Source: Bathynomus jamesi
Taxonomy: Eukaryota > Arthropoda > Malacostraca > Isopoda > Cirolanidae
NCBI GenBank assembly: GCA_023014485.1
Contig: JAJOZX010002360.1
Location: 21,001 to 85,000, forward strand
Reading direction: 5' to 3'
DNA: 64,000 bases
Part shown: one piece after another, positions 11,764 through 22,460 of the stretch
Layout of the letters: the number at the start of each line of letters is the position of its first letter
Position numbering within the stretch: position 1 is the stretch's first letter
Made by a program: the position numbers and the translations under genes
The notes under the pieces: model-generated
Database searches by the model: none
What the model was told of the DNA's origin: nothing
The model's input: only the letters and a program-made list of their open reading frames with translations

Positions 11764-13035
11764 TGTAGTGCCTTGCACCACAAGAGTATTCTTTATTAGT
11801 GAAAACTGCCACAAATTGGCATGAGTGAAATATTTAAATATAAATAAATAAATAAATAAATACAAGTTAAATATGTCCAGTGATCAAATTTAATTCTTAA
11901 GAATTCAGTGTGGTGTGACTAGACATGAATGGGCTTTTAAGGATTATTTTGGCTGGTTGGTAAAATTATTAAGTAAAAACAAACTTGTGTGCAACGACAA
12001 CACAAAGGACGCCAAAAAAAACCATTATTATTCGAAATCACCCCGCCAGCAAGCAAAGTTCCTTTGTGGTATGTTTTGTATTTATAATATTTATTCTTTA
12101 CTATTTCATATCTGTATGCAATACCGCATACTGCAGATACTAACGCCTTATACCGTTTGCAATTAGTACTAAGATTCATACTACAAATAGTAATGTAAGA
12201 TTCATATAATAAATTACTTAGGCTAAGTTAGGTCTAGGCTAAAGCCAAATTGTAACTAGCCTAACTGAGGCCTACCATAGTCTTTGTTTTAGATTAACCT
12301 CAGCTCAATATGTTGAAGAGGCAAAGGCCTGCCTATTAAATTTCTTAGTATATTTTACTTTACTTTATAAGCCTATTATGTTTCAAGTCATTTATGGCCT
12401 ACTAATCATTTGTAGCCTACATACTTCCTTAGTTTCCCATTCAACTTAACACAATCCCATAATGAGAATTAACTGTAATTTATCATCCACAGGTTACTGG
12501 GCCTATAAAGCATATGTATATTGATTATTAATTTTTGCCATTTTTATTATTCTTTTTCTCCGAAATATTACTTACAGTATTCTTGTCTGTCTCTTTGCAG
12601 ACAAGGTTGTCATTGTGGCTATTATCTTTGTTATTATTATTATCTTTTAGTTATTATTGTTATTATTGCTATTATTGCTATTAGTATTATTGCTATTATT
12701 ATTATTAGTATTATTGCATATTCCTTATTATAATCAGTATTATTTGCAGACTGTTATATATTAGCCAAACGGGCCATTATTTAATCTCGCCATTATAAGT
12801 CCATCAAAGTTGTTACGGGTAAAAATCCCCTTTGCATATACTCATTAATTGTTGTCAATAAAATATAAAAATTCATATTGATTTAATAATCAGTCCTTCC
12901 CTTCTTTTATTAAAATTAACTTTGCGCCGCAGTGCCGGATGCCAATCTAGTACTTGGGCGCTGGTGACCCTGGCATATAGTTAATTATCTACGTAAACTT
13001 GTAAAGGTCTAAATAAATAAAACTGGACTCTTACA
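11764..13035 (+). repeat. 3' LTR of the Gypsy element
   Basis: Matches the 5' LTR along its length, with small indels in the TTATTA tract near 12620-12730. It starts TGTAGTGCCTTGCACCACA, ends CTCTTACA and has AATAAA at 12857-12862. A short G run (11752-11757) just upstream is the only candidate polypurine tract. Confidence 0.93.
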
Positions 13036-13270
13036 GTTTCCCTGTTCAACTTAGCATTCCATAATGAGGATTAACTGTAATTTATCATCCGCAGGTTACT
13101 GGGCCTATGTAGCCTATGTATATTTTAATTATCCATTTTTGTCATTTTTATTATGTACCATTTTTTTTCTGGAATATCACTTACAGTATTCTTGTCTCTC
13201 TCTTTGCAGACGAGGTTGTCATTGTGGCTATTAGTATTGGTTACATATTAGTATTAGTTACAGATTGTTA

Positions 13271-14488
13271 TACAGGGTGTACATAAAGTCAGGATCTATT
13301 TTTGTGAAGCACTTGGAAATTATATGGAATTCAATCATAAAATGATAAAGTGGTAACATTTATTAAATAATTAAGAGTAGGATTCGACGTGACACCATCA
13401 GTATCCCTGCACAGCTCAAATCGTTCCGCAGCATTTCTAAACACATTCTGGAGCATTTGCGGGGTTATGTTATCTGCAGCAGTTCGTATACGTGTACTAA
13501 GTTTTCAAGACTCGTAATCTTCGTCTGATAGACGTGCGATTTGATAAAGCCCCATGCAAAGAAATCTAAAGGGGTTAAATCTGGTGATCTCGCTGGCCAA
13601 GGTCTGTTGCTTCCGCGTCCGATCCAGCGATTTGAAAAACGTCCATTTAGATAATCCTGAACAATTTTGGCATAGTGACAAGGAGCACCATCATGTTGAT
13701 AGACGACGGTACTAACAATCCTATCCCCAATCAGCTGAGGTTCAAGGAATTGCTGCAACATGTCCAGATAAATAAGCCCCGTAACTGTAGCTTCAGCAAA
13801 GAAAAAAGGACCATAAACCTTAGATTTTGTTAAACCCATCCAGACATTAACTTTAGGTGAGTCTCTCTCCCAATTTTGGACGAAATCATTCGGTCTTTCA
13901 TCTGCCCAAATTCGACAGTTATGGCGATTTACTTTTCCACACGTCTGGAAAGTGGCTTCATCACTAAAGAGAATGTTGTCCATTAAATTATCACTCCAGA
14001 TTTGTTCTACGAGATCAGCACACACAGCACTTCGTCGAGGGAAATCTTCATGTAAATCATGTAAAACCTGCAAATGATAGCTTTTCTCCTGCAAATTAAC
14101 TTTCAGAATTTTGTGCACAGATGACGTCGGGAGGCCGAGTCTGTGTGATGCAGCACGAACGGACGTACGTGGCTCAGTGATAATTCCGCGTACTGCATTC
14201 ACGGTAAGATCTGACATACACGGTCGTCCTGATCTTGCTTCATCATTTACAGATCCCGTTCGTTTAAATTTGTTCACCAATTTTCGTGTTGTCTTGTCTA
14301 TTGGCCCCGGCTTATGAAATCTCCTTCTAAACTTCTCTCTGATGTCATTGCATTTCTTTCCCTCGATTCGCCAAATTACTATTGCCACACGCTCTTCTGT
14401 ATTCATTCTAAGGGCTTCTGAAAAGAAAAATAGAAAAAAAATAATTATTTCACAAAAATAGATCCTGACTTTTTATGTACACCCTGTA
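13271..14488 (-). mobile_element. DD41D mariner-like transposon, complete with TIRs and TA duplication
   Basis: TACAGGGTGTACATAAA and TCAGGATCTATTTTT occur at the left end and, inverted with two extra bases, at the right end. TA duplicates flank at 13269-13270 and 14489-14490. The surrounding LTR reads continuously across the insertion. It encodes one transposase ORF. With an intact ORF and matching ends this looks like the youngest autonomous-looking DNA transposon in the window. Confidence 0.93.
13465..14406 (-). CDS. mariner-family transposase (DD41D), apparently intact, 313 aa
   Basis: The protein starts MNTEERVAIVIWRIEGKKC with an N-terminal helix-turn-helix (residues ~1-60) and a second helical region ending SSVHKILK. 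The catalytic domain has ILFSDEATF (first Asp), YQHDGAPCH (second Asp) and WPARSPDLTPLDFFAWG (third Asp). Counting gives 41 residues between the second and third Asp, the DD41D spacing described for rosa-like mariners. 313 residues is slightly short of the usual ~340, and the C-terminus (ENLVHVYELLQIT) may be trimmed. The enzyme would excise and reinsert the element at TA dinucleotides. It is the longest undamaged transposase in the window. Confidence 0.92.
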   Translation of the reverse strand: MNTEERVAIVIWRIEGKKCNDIREKFRRRFHKPGPIDKTTRKLVNKFKRTGSVNDEARSGRPCMSDLTVNAVRGIITEPRTSVRAASHRLGLPTSSVHKILKVNLQEKSYHLQVLHDLHEDFPRRSAVCADLVEQIWSDNLMDNILFSDEATFQTCGKVNRHNCRIWADERPNDFVQNWERDSPKVNVWMGLTKSKVYGPFFFAEATVTGLIYLDMLQQFLEPQLIGDRIVSTVVYQHDGAPCHYAKIVQDYLNGRFSNRWIGRGSNRPWPARSPDLTPLDFFAWGFIKSHVYQTKITSLENLVHVYELLQIT

Positions 14489-14790
14489 TATTAGCTAACT
14501 GGTACCATTACTTAATTTCGCATTTATATACGTTCAACCCTAGTTGTTACGGGAAAATATCCTTTTTGTATTTACCAATAATTGTTGCATATAGCTTATT
14601 AATTGAATTGTTGTCAATAAAATACAAAATTCATATTGACAATTTTATAATCCTCTTTTTGTTGTTTGGATTTTATTAAAAATTATTTTTGCGCCTCAGT
14701 GCCGGATGCCAATCCAGTATTTGGGCGCTGGTGACCTTGGCATTTAATTAAGTATCTACGTAAGGTCAAATAATAAATTTGACCCTTACA

Positions 14791-14875
14791 GTATAATAGC
14801 TGATAGGATCGTTGATCATTTGGAGTCCTACAAGCTGCTTGGGGACTCCCAACATGGATTTAGACGTGTCGTAAG
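14791..14875 (+). pseudogene. Continuation of the CR1-like LINE reverse transcriptase
   Basis: Directly after the old LTR the + strand reads IIADRIVDHLESYKLLGDSQ then HGFRR. This is the RT segment that follows GKLLEG, the last LINE residues before the LTR at 4118. Homology is lost at about 14880 where hAT sequence begins. Confidence 0.8.
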
Positions 14876-14899
14876 ACTGTCCTTTACAGTCGTCAAGGG

Positions 14900-15950
14900 G
14901 AATATTCATCTCCTCAAAATGAGAGCAGACAGACCAAGATCTGTACTTTGTGAAACTATCAGAAATCTCATGAAGTGTTCTTTGATTTCTGGCGAAGTAT
15001 CTAGTTTTACTACCACCGGCCTAATGATAACAGACACCTGCTCTTGGTGTCTAATGTCAGGGGTACAATCCAAAATAATTGAGTAATATTTGGACTGCTT
15101 AATTTCTGTCACCATTGCATCCAGGATGTTATTACTAATGGAAGCAATGAGCTCATTTTGGATCACATTTCCAAGCTACGTAGAATGACTGTTCGATCCA
15201 CTTTCAATGTGGTCAATGTGTTGCTTCATCAGTGGGTCAAATTTAACGAGAAGTTCAACTTCTTTTAGAAAGTTTCCATTATTTTGCTGGTGCAGTGTGT
15301 TGGTAGACCCCCTCAGAGCAAGGTTTCTTTCTGCTAGGGATTGGATAATGCACACTAAGCGTGTCAGGACATCTTCGCCAACGCCTTCTCTCAGCGTCCA
15401 AGAGTGACATCTCTGCTTGGTCTATGGTCTTCCCCTTTCTTAGGCGTAATTTTAAATCTTTCCATATGGCCATGTTTTGTAGGTGCTGAAGTGTTTTCAT
15501 GGTTAAAAATTATACCTACATTATACCAGTCAGAAACTCCTGTCATTAATTTGTAATCTTTTTTGGAGTACAATTTACAGCAAAAGCAGTAGATTACATT
15601 TTTTCTGGAGTAAGCAAGCCAGGTACGTTTCTTTTTCTCCATTTGCTAAAGTCCTATAAATATGGTGGTGGTGAAAGCTTCTACAGTCTATGGATGTGGG
15701 GAATGTGAAATCTGAGCCAACATGAAGTGGTCCTCTGCGAACTAGATCTTTCTTGACTTTGTTTGACAAGACAGATGGCCAATCAGCTGGATTAATTGGT
15801 CGAGCATAATCAGGATGATGCTGTCTCTTGATTAATTGATGTTTCTCCTTCTGGTAACCCAATGGAAGAGGAAGGTGGCTGTGGTGTTTGGAACGTCCCC
15901 TCACCTGCATGTAGATCGGTTGTGGAAGAACATGGGCCAGGCGGGTCTGA
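14900..15950 (-). pseudogene. hAT transposase fragment, DUF4371/ZMYM1-like with TTF-type zinc finger
   Basis: Three minus-strand frames in order. 15910-15575 has HHPDYARPINPADWPSVLSN and RRGP...FPTSIDCRSFHHHHIYRTLANGEK. 15642-15391 has WLAYSRKNVIYCFCCKLYSK, the TTF-type Cys cluster. 15166-14906 has KQSKYYSIILDCTPDIRHQE, a DUF4371 block with the first catalytic-type Asp, and QVSVIIRPV. Two frameshifts separate them. This is the N-terminal half of a ZMYM1/hAT-like transposase; the catalytic C-terminus is absent. A near-identical piece lies in the opposite orientation at 20706-21000. Confidence 0.85.
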
Positions 15951-16118
15951 TATCTGTATCCTTTCGCCTGCAGTATCTCGGCAGAGGAGGGTAACTGGTG
16001 GTTGTGAATTCCTCTTAGTAGAACATTGATCTGGGTGTGCTGAGGCCGCCCCTTAAAGATACTTCAGTATTGCCCCTGAAAAGATATACATTTACTTTGC
16101 AAATCTGCAGAAGTCATC

Positions 16119-16119
<1 letters not shown>

Positions 16120-16182
<63 letters not shown>
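16120..16182. repeat. (TA)n microsatellite
   Basis: About 60 bp of uninterrupted TA, directly against the 3' end of the CR1 element. Confidence 0.97.
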
Positions 16183-16184
<2 letters not shown>

Positions 16185-16334
16185 GTTTCAGACCAAGAAA
16201 GACCAAGGATCCACTCATGGCTGGTCTACCTAACTGTGTTCGTAATTGTGTATTGTGCATGTCCTCCGTGGTGGCGGAGGGGACCTACAATTTTACGTGG
16301 GTTCCGAACCACAAAGCCTTGATTTTACTACCTT

Positions 16335-19035
16335 AAACTATACCTAATCTATCAACATATGCGTCTAATCGATTTTTAAACATGTTTATAGACGTGCTAC
16401 TAATTACTTCTACCGGCAAACTATTCCAGCTGCGTAAAAAAGTTTTTGGCAACTGCTGTCTCGAACCTTCTACTTGTCAACTTACACCAATTATTTCTAG
16501 TCCTATTATATTGAGATATTTTGAAAAAGCTATCTCTGTCCACGTTATCGAACCCATTCATAATTTTGAAAACCTGGATTAGATCACCCCTTAGCCTCCT
16601 ACTCTCGAGTGTAGTCAATTTTAACTCCTTAAGCCTATCCTCGTACGACTTTGACCTAAGCGACGGAATCATCTTAGTTATTCGTCTTTGAACTCTTTCG
16701 AGTTTGTCTATATCTTTTCGCATATGCGGATTCCAAAATTGGATCCCGTACTCCAAATGGGGTCTAACTAATGATTTATAAAGAGGAACTATAATATCGC
16801 GCGATTTGTACTCAAAATTCCGAGCTATAAAACCTAACACTTTGTTCGCTTTATTGACCGCTGCTGTACTTTGTTTCGCTACTTTTAAATCACCAGTGAC
16901 TATAACTCCTAAATCTTTTTCCTGCTCTACGCTTGTTAACTCCGTCCCTGACATATTATATGCAAAATTACCGTTACGCGAACCTATATGTAAAATTTTG
17001 CACATCGATGTTAAATCTCATTTGCCATGTGACTGACCAATCAACTATTTTATTCAGATCTTCCTGAATTTTACCTCTATCTTCGTCATTAATCGCCCTA
17101 CCACCCAGCTTCGTGTCATCCGCAAACGTTAAAACTGTACTGACTGGGCTGACATCTAAATCGTTAATATATATAAGCTACATTAGCCCAACACGACTCC
17201 GCTCCATCAACGACCACCCTCTGTTTCCTACCTCGCAACCACTCTTCTATCCAATTTATTACTACACCCCTGATTCCATGAACCTTAGTTTTTTCAGTCT
17301 TTTGTGCGGTACGGTGTCAAACGCTTCTTGAAAATCTAAATACACTACATCAACCGCCCAATGACTATCGTAAACGTCAATCACGCTTTGAAAAAATTCT
17401 AAAAGATTAGTTAAGCAAGATTCGTTTCGCCTAAAACCGCGCTGCGTATTTCTAAGTTATGCAATTCTAAGTGTTCGACTATACGATCCCTAATTATTGA
17501 TTCCAGTAGCTTACCTACAACAGACGTTAAACTGATTGGCCTATAATTTCCCGCCGCACCTTTATCGCCTTTCTTAAAGATGGGTGTTACGTTTGCTAAC
17601 TTGAAATTATCTGGTACGCACCCCTCAGAAATAGATGCATTAAAAATCTTTGTTAGCAGCACAACAATGCTATCTTTTAATTCTTTTAGTTGTATGGGAT
17701 ATATGGAATCTGGTCCCGGTGATTTACGCATTTTCATTTTATCAATATAGCGCATTACCTTCCCTTTACTAACCACAATATTATCCAAAATATTACCATT
17801 ATCAAAAGGTATTATGTCCATGACTGTAGGGATATTCGTTACATCTTCTATAGTAAAAACTGATGTAAAAAATTCGTTTAGCAAGGTAGCCATTTTCTTG
17901 TTTTCAGAAACTAGATCTCCGTTAACATTTTTCAACGGCCCCAAGACACTTTTTACTGGATTTCTATTGTTGACGTATTGAAAGAATCGCTTGGGGTTTT
18001 CTTTACCGTCACGAGCTATGGAGATTCAAATTCGCGCTTGGACTTTTTTATTACACTTTTCGCTTCACGCCTTAGAGATATGTAATTGTTTCGTAACCAC
18101 AAATTGTCTTTATCGCACTTATGTAGCCTATAAGCCCTATCTCTACTCTTTATAATGTCTCCTACTCTAGAAGTAAACCACAAGGGCTTGTTGTTTACTC
18201 TCGCACGCTTAATTTTGTACGGTACACATTCCTCATTTATAGTCCTAAATACTGTTTCAAACGATTCCCACATTAGTTTTGCTTTGGAGATCCCCATTAC
18301 GTTTTCCCAATTTACGTGTGACAATTTATTTCGAAATTTACAAAAGTCTGTGTGCTGGAAGTTAGGAATTTTAGTCGAGTTAGCTGGTTTCGAGTGTCTT
18401 ACTGAGAGGACAAACTCTACCATATTGTGATCGCTATTGCTTAACGGTTCTATTATTTGAAGATCAGTGATTAGCCTATCATTCGTAGTTATTACTAAAT
18501 CTAAAATACTGTCCAACCTCATAGGTTCCCCGACCTTTTGAATAAGAAAGCTATCCTCGAGAAAATTAACTAAACGATTACCTTCCGCGTCTCCCTGCAT
18601 TGTATCGTAATTCACGTTGGCGCAATTAAAGTCGCCCATAACTAAAGCCTTCTCACTACCTATTATTCTCTAGTTCACGATATAACGCTTCGTCCGTATC
18701 AGCTGTTTGATTAGGGGGCCTATATATAACCGCAACAAGAAGTTTGAAATCGTTCAATTTAAATTCTGCTATAGTCGAATCTATCGGTTCTGGATATATA
18801 TATCTATCGGTTCTTTGATATACAACATAACACCGCCTCCTCGCCTACCTATTCTGTTTTTAACAAAAAGTCTATAACCTCTAATTTGATACTCCCCTAC
18901 AAAGTCACGTGTTTCAGTGCTAAGCCACGATTCATTTATCGCAATTAAATCATAGTTTTACAAGCAATTAAAGAAAAAAATCGTTTATTTTATTTCGTAG
19001 GCTATGAGCATTTAAGGATAGAACCTTCAAATTGT
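16335..19035 (-). pseudogene. ORF2 (endonuclease + reverse transcriptase) of CR1 copy 1
   Basis: Endonuclease residues begin near 19035 and include MGDFNCANVNYDTMQG (18639) and SNSDHNMVEF (about 18440). RT starts around 17944 (GPLKNVNGDLVSENKK) with KSPGPDSIYPIQLKEL, FKKGDKGAAGNYRPISLTSV and GKLLESIIRDRIVEHLE. FADDTKLGG survives near 17090. Relative to copy 2 it has lost about 45-60 bp at about 17178, removing the conserved QGSVLGP-type RT motif, and 17 bp near 16430, shifting the C-terminus. The C-terminal part (17005-16421) shows LGVIVTGDLKVAKQ and FWNPHMRKDIDKLERVQRR, characteristic of CR1-like LINEs. Confidence 0.88.
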
Positions 19036-19168
19036 TTGTAATTGCGACACCTTCGCGAGCGCAGGGGAAATTTGTGGAATTTACGCTGCGACCGTTCGAG
19101 TTACGGCAGCCTGAAAAGAAGAGACAGTATTATGAAATAGTCTTCCTAAACGCGCAGCTCCAAAGTCA

Positions 19169-20019
19169 TTAAGATGATGTCCATCTCCGAGGAACAAGTC
19201 CCTCCTGCCGTAGAAACTGTTCCAAAAATTCGCAAAATGCACTCCTTCCTGTTGGCAGAGACTTTACGTTATTGTTGATATAGGTCGCCTTGCTGTAGAA
19301 ATCGCTACGTTGGATAATTCGAGGAAGTATACCTGTTAAAACAATCTTATTAGTTTTTTCCTTTAGTCGCTCTAGTAAGTCCCTGTACCTAGCCAGCAGT
19401 TCTTCCGATCTAGAATTTAAAACGTTATTAGTACCGACATGAATAACATACGTTATGTCCTCGGCGGTACCGTCTGTAAAATGGTCAACACTATTAGTTA
19501 TATCCTCCACCCTTGCACCAGGGTAGCAGTAACGGCGCCTACGACGAGGGTTTCTCCCGCAGAATTCCTCGAGCTGCCCTCGAACAATGGAATCGCCAAC
19601 GAGTCGTATTTCCGGTTCATCAGCATCTTCGAAACCTAAAACAGAAAACTTATTGCTTGTTATTACTGGTAGACAAGTCTTAGGATTTCTCAATGGGGCT
19701 CCATTACGCACTCGAACGAAGGGTTGGGAACTAGGGGAAGAGAGAGGGCTATTAATATTATTTATATTGTTAGTAGAAACTGAGGCAGGAGGGGTCGTAA
19801 CTGGAGTCTCAAGAGATTCTAATTTTGCGGTCAGGAGCATGACGTGACGCTTTCTTCAAGCCTCACTCTAGCCTCCCTCTCACGTTCTAACTCGTTCCTC
19901 AGGACTTCCATGCTTGAGCACCACCTGCAAACTAACTGTTCATTATTATTAGCCATTGTAAACGCGTAAGCGGCAAATTTCCCTTCACAGCGACTGCAAG
20001 TACTTGACGGGGGTGCCAT
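19169..20019 (-). pseudogene. ORF1 of CR1 copy 1: Cys-rich N-terminus and SGNH esterase domain
   Basis: The frame starts at 20019 (MAPPSSTCSRCEGKFAAYAF) with two CxxC pairs (CSRC and CRWC), then a helical segment rich in E/R. After a frame change near 19840 it continues to 19169. The esterase domain shows IRLVGDSIVRG (GDS nucleophile block), GARVEDI, VIHVGTNNVLNS (block III-like GTNN) and IVLTGILPR. Esterase domains in ORF1 are known for CR1; they may act in RNP-membrane or ester chemistry, but the role is unsettled. Copy 2 differs at the break by a few bases, so the frameshift is copy-specific. Confidence 0.85.
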
Positions 20020-20655
20020 GCTCTTAATTAGTTAAAAAAAAAAAAAAAAAACCGATCGTTTGGAAATTAATAAATTACAACGTAGGTATACCGCGTGCTT
20101 ATTGTGCCGTCACCAGGGCAAACCCGCAAAAATGTTCTTGAAACGCAGAAACAGGTTCTTGTAACACAAATTTATAGTAAGTGATATATAATTAAGCTAC
20201 CAACGAATGATCTGTAAAAGAAAAAGTATTAATAAAACTTATCTGTCCTCTATTCGACCGACTTTTTTCCTTTTTTCCCACGGTGGGTGATCACACACTA
20301 CTTGATCCCTCGAAGGAAGGGAAAATGATCCTTATGAAACCTCGTTTTCTGATAGATTTGAAAAACAAAAACGGCAAACCAAGGGAATTTCAACCTTATG
20401 AAATCTCGTTTAATAATAGATTCGGGAAACAAACAAGGCAAGCCACGTGCACTAGCCTTGGTTTAGTCAAATAATATAGTAATGAATAAAGTCAATAAAT
20501 GAAATATATTCGTTAATGAATGATTAGTAACACGAAGTAATTTAGTTAAGAATGCACAAACACTATTTTTTTTAAAGCCACTTCAACGAAAACCACTTAT
20601 TCAAATGGTAACACTGGACACTCGATAAAACACGTCTGTTCACAAGGAAAGACTG

Positions 20656-20659
<4 letters not shown>

Positions 20660-20699
<40 letters not shown>

Positions 20700-20705
20700 T
20701 ACACA
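20660..20705. repeat. (TA)n / (CA)n microsatellite
   Basis: TA repeats followed by ACACACATATATACACACAC, between the 5' end of CR1 copy 1 and a hAT fragment. Confidence 0.95.
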
Positions 20706-21000
20706 CACGTTCCAAACACCACAGCCACCTTCCTCTTCCATTGGGTTACCAGAAGGAGAAACATCAATTGATCAAGAGACAGTTCATCATCCTGATTATG
20801 CTCGACCAATTAATCCAGCTGATTGGCCATCTGTCTTGTCAAATAAAGTCAAGACAGATCTAGTTCGCAGAGGACCATTTCCTGTTGGCTCAGATTTCAC
20901 ATTCCCCAAATCCATAGACTGTAGAAGCCTTCACCACCACCATATTTATAGGACTTTAGCCAATGGAGAAAAAAAACTACCTGGCTTCCTTACTCCAGAA
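20706..21000 (+). pseudogene. hAT (DUF4371/ZMYM1-like) transposase fragment, inverted copy
   Basis: Reads HHPDYARPINPADWPSVLSN, RRGPFPVGSDFTFPKSIDCR and HHHHIYRTLANGEK in one frame, the same segment as 15905-15575 but on the + strand. It ends in an A-run and (TA)n at 21001-21081. Only the DNA-binding/TTF-proximal region is present. Confidence 0.85.
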
Positions 21001-21030
21001 AAAAAAAAAAAAAAAAAAAATATATATATA

Positions 21031-21081
<51 letters not shown>
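21001..21081. repeat. Poly-A followed by (TA)n
   Basis: About 20 A then TA repeats broken by TAATATTA. It follows the hAT fragment; a retrotransposed or slippage origin is possible. Confidence 0.95.
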
Positions 21082-21086
<5 letters not shown>

Positions 21087-21584
21087 TGTGTTAAACACAG
21101 ACCGTGCATGGAACAAGGAACTCTTCTGTGAAATTACATCCACTATAGTTCGAATAAGTGATAAATGACAAATACTATAGTTTTTTCTTTTTCATGATGG
21201 AAAGCCAACGTGGGCACCGGGTTACTCGCAAAGAGGCCCCAAAATATAGCTTCCCTCACCATCTATCTACAAAGCAGATAGGATCCAGCTTTGGGACAGG
21301 ATCTAGGGTTTTCAGCTTACACCTAGCCTACTACATTCAGAACCTCAATATACGCAAGAAACTCGTTGCATTCACGTCGGATTGAATACATCAAGGAAAA
21401 AGGGGTTTAATCCCATCATGAAACGGACCATTACAATTACTTTAATTTTCATCTATTACTATTACTTGGTCATCTATTACTATTACTTTTGTATGTGGGG
21501 TACTTCACTCATTTGAAAAGGATCTTTATGACTTTAAATGCAATTAGAAGCAGTGTGTTAACAAACAAACACTTTATTTCAGAC

Positions 21585-22320
21585 TCAACAGGTACAAACA
21601 TTATACAAGAGTCCATAGAAGATTAAGAGATAGTTGTCTGGAGCACTGACTAAGTAAGCCAGTGAATCACTGTGTATAATGAACATGCAAATACAATGAT
21701 CCATCCATGAGGTGGTGTGCCAACTATCACTAACATAAGTAAAGCTATCACCAGGAAGACTACACATGGATGAAAGGGTTAAGTTATCTTCACAGAAGGC
21801 TTTTAAGTGGTTGCTAAACAAAGAATTATCATTAAGCACATTAGCATTAAAGTCACCAATAATAGCTACACATGTCTTATCCAACTCGTCGATAATACTG
21901 CTGACCTGCCCCAATTTAATGAGGTAATAATCATCATTATCGACTGCCTGAAAAGGCATATAGATACGCAGAATTACAAATTTTTTATTGTCTACACAAA
22001 TTTCTATTTCAGTTAGCCAATTCAAACCAAGTTTTTAATTCACTAATATATTTCCCATACCCCAACCTCCATAGAATAGCTAGTATTAGCTACCCGACCA
22101 GGTGGGGTGGCCTACAAGGAGACCATCTTTATCTCTAGTGGCCTCCCCTATCCCATGAAAGTTACTGGACAGGTTATTCGGGTCCTTTAAGTCCTGTTTC
22201 CATAGCCATGTTTCCTGCAAACAGAGAATATCGGCATCCTCTAACAGCTTATCAATTATGATCCGCTTGTGTTTGCTGTTATTGCCTGAGCTTAGGCCTC
22301 TACAGTTATAAGAGATTACC
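21585..22320 (-). pseudogene. Endonuclease fragment of a second LINE type
   Basis: Minus-strand reading from about 22320 gives VISYNCRGLSSGNN, DADILCLQETWLWK and, after a stop near 22075, the open frame 22025-21585 with CVAIIGDFNANVLNDNS (metal-binding GDFN) and DSFTYVSDSWHTTSWMDHCI (SDH-equivalent block). These are APE-type endonuclease motifs of a non-LTR element, different from the CR1 copies beside it. RT is missing. CR1 copy 2 abuts its N-terminal end at about 22331. The 3' neighbour (21420-21580) is AT-rich with ATTACTATTACT tracts and no coding signal. Confidence 0.75.
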
Positions 22321-22460
22321 TTGAATGTTATAATATTTCAGACCAACAAAGACCCTAGGATCCATGGCTGGTCTACCTAACTGTGTTCGTAATTGTGTAT
22401 TGTGTATGTCCTCCGTGGTGGCAGAGGGACCTACAATTTTACGTGGGTTCCGAACCACAA

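Larger units (their letters stand above)
5091..13035 (+). mobile_element. Near-complete Ty3/Gypsy LTR retrotransposon, CsRn1-like clade
   Basis: Two closely similar LTRs (5091-6344 and 11764-13035, TG...CA ends) bracket gag, protease, reverse transcriptase, RNase H and integrase in Ty3/Gypsy order. A 4-bp target duplication GTTT flanks the whole. The gag C-terminus carries a CX2HX9CX3C motif; a CHCC gag motif in place of the usual CCHC knuckle is known for the CsRn1/Kabuki clade, which supports that assignment. Coding frames are broken at about 7200, 8637, 10285 and 10862. The LTRs look alike by eye, implying recent insertion, so part of the damage may be sequencing error. No envelope-like ORF follows integrase. 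The element sits inside an older LTR of its own family. Confidence 0.93.
13036..14790 (+). mobile_element. Right part of the older solo LTR, itself holding a mariner
   Basis: Starting with the GTTT target copy, the sequence continues the older LTR exactly where 5090 left off (equivalent to the middle of the younger LTR) and ends CTTACA at 14790, followed by GTAT. A mariner (13271-14488) interrupts it at a TA. Confidence 0.85.
16183..20631 (-). mobile_element. CR1-type LINE, copy 1 (ORF1 with esterase domain + ORF2)
   Basis: On the minus strand it runs 5' UTR (20631-20020), ORF1 (20019-19169), ORF2 (about 19035-16335) and a short 3' UTR ending ...GGTCTGAAACAT at 16183. Boundaries come from comparison with copy 2 (22331-27450), which shares sequence to GTAACACTGGACACTCGATA at the 5' side. 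An esterase/SGNH domain in ORF1 is a described feature of CR1 elements. The copy lacks a block of RT and has several frameshifts, so it cannot be active. Confidence 0.9.
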
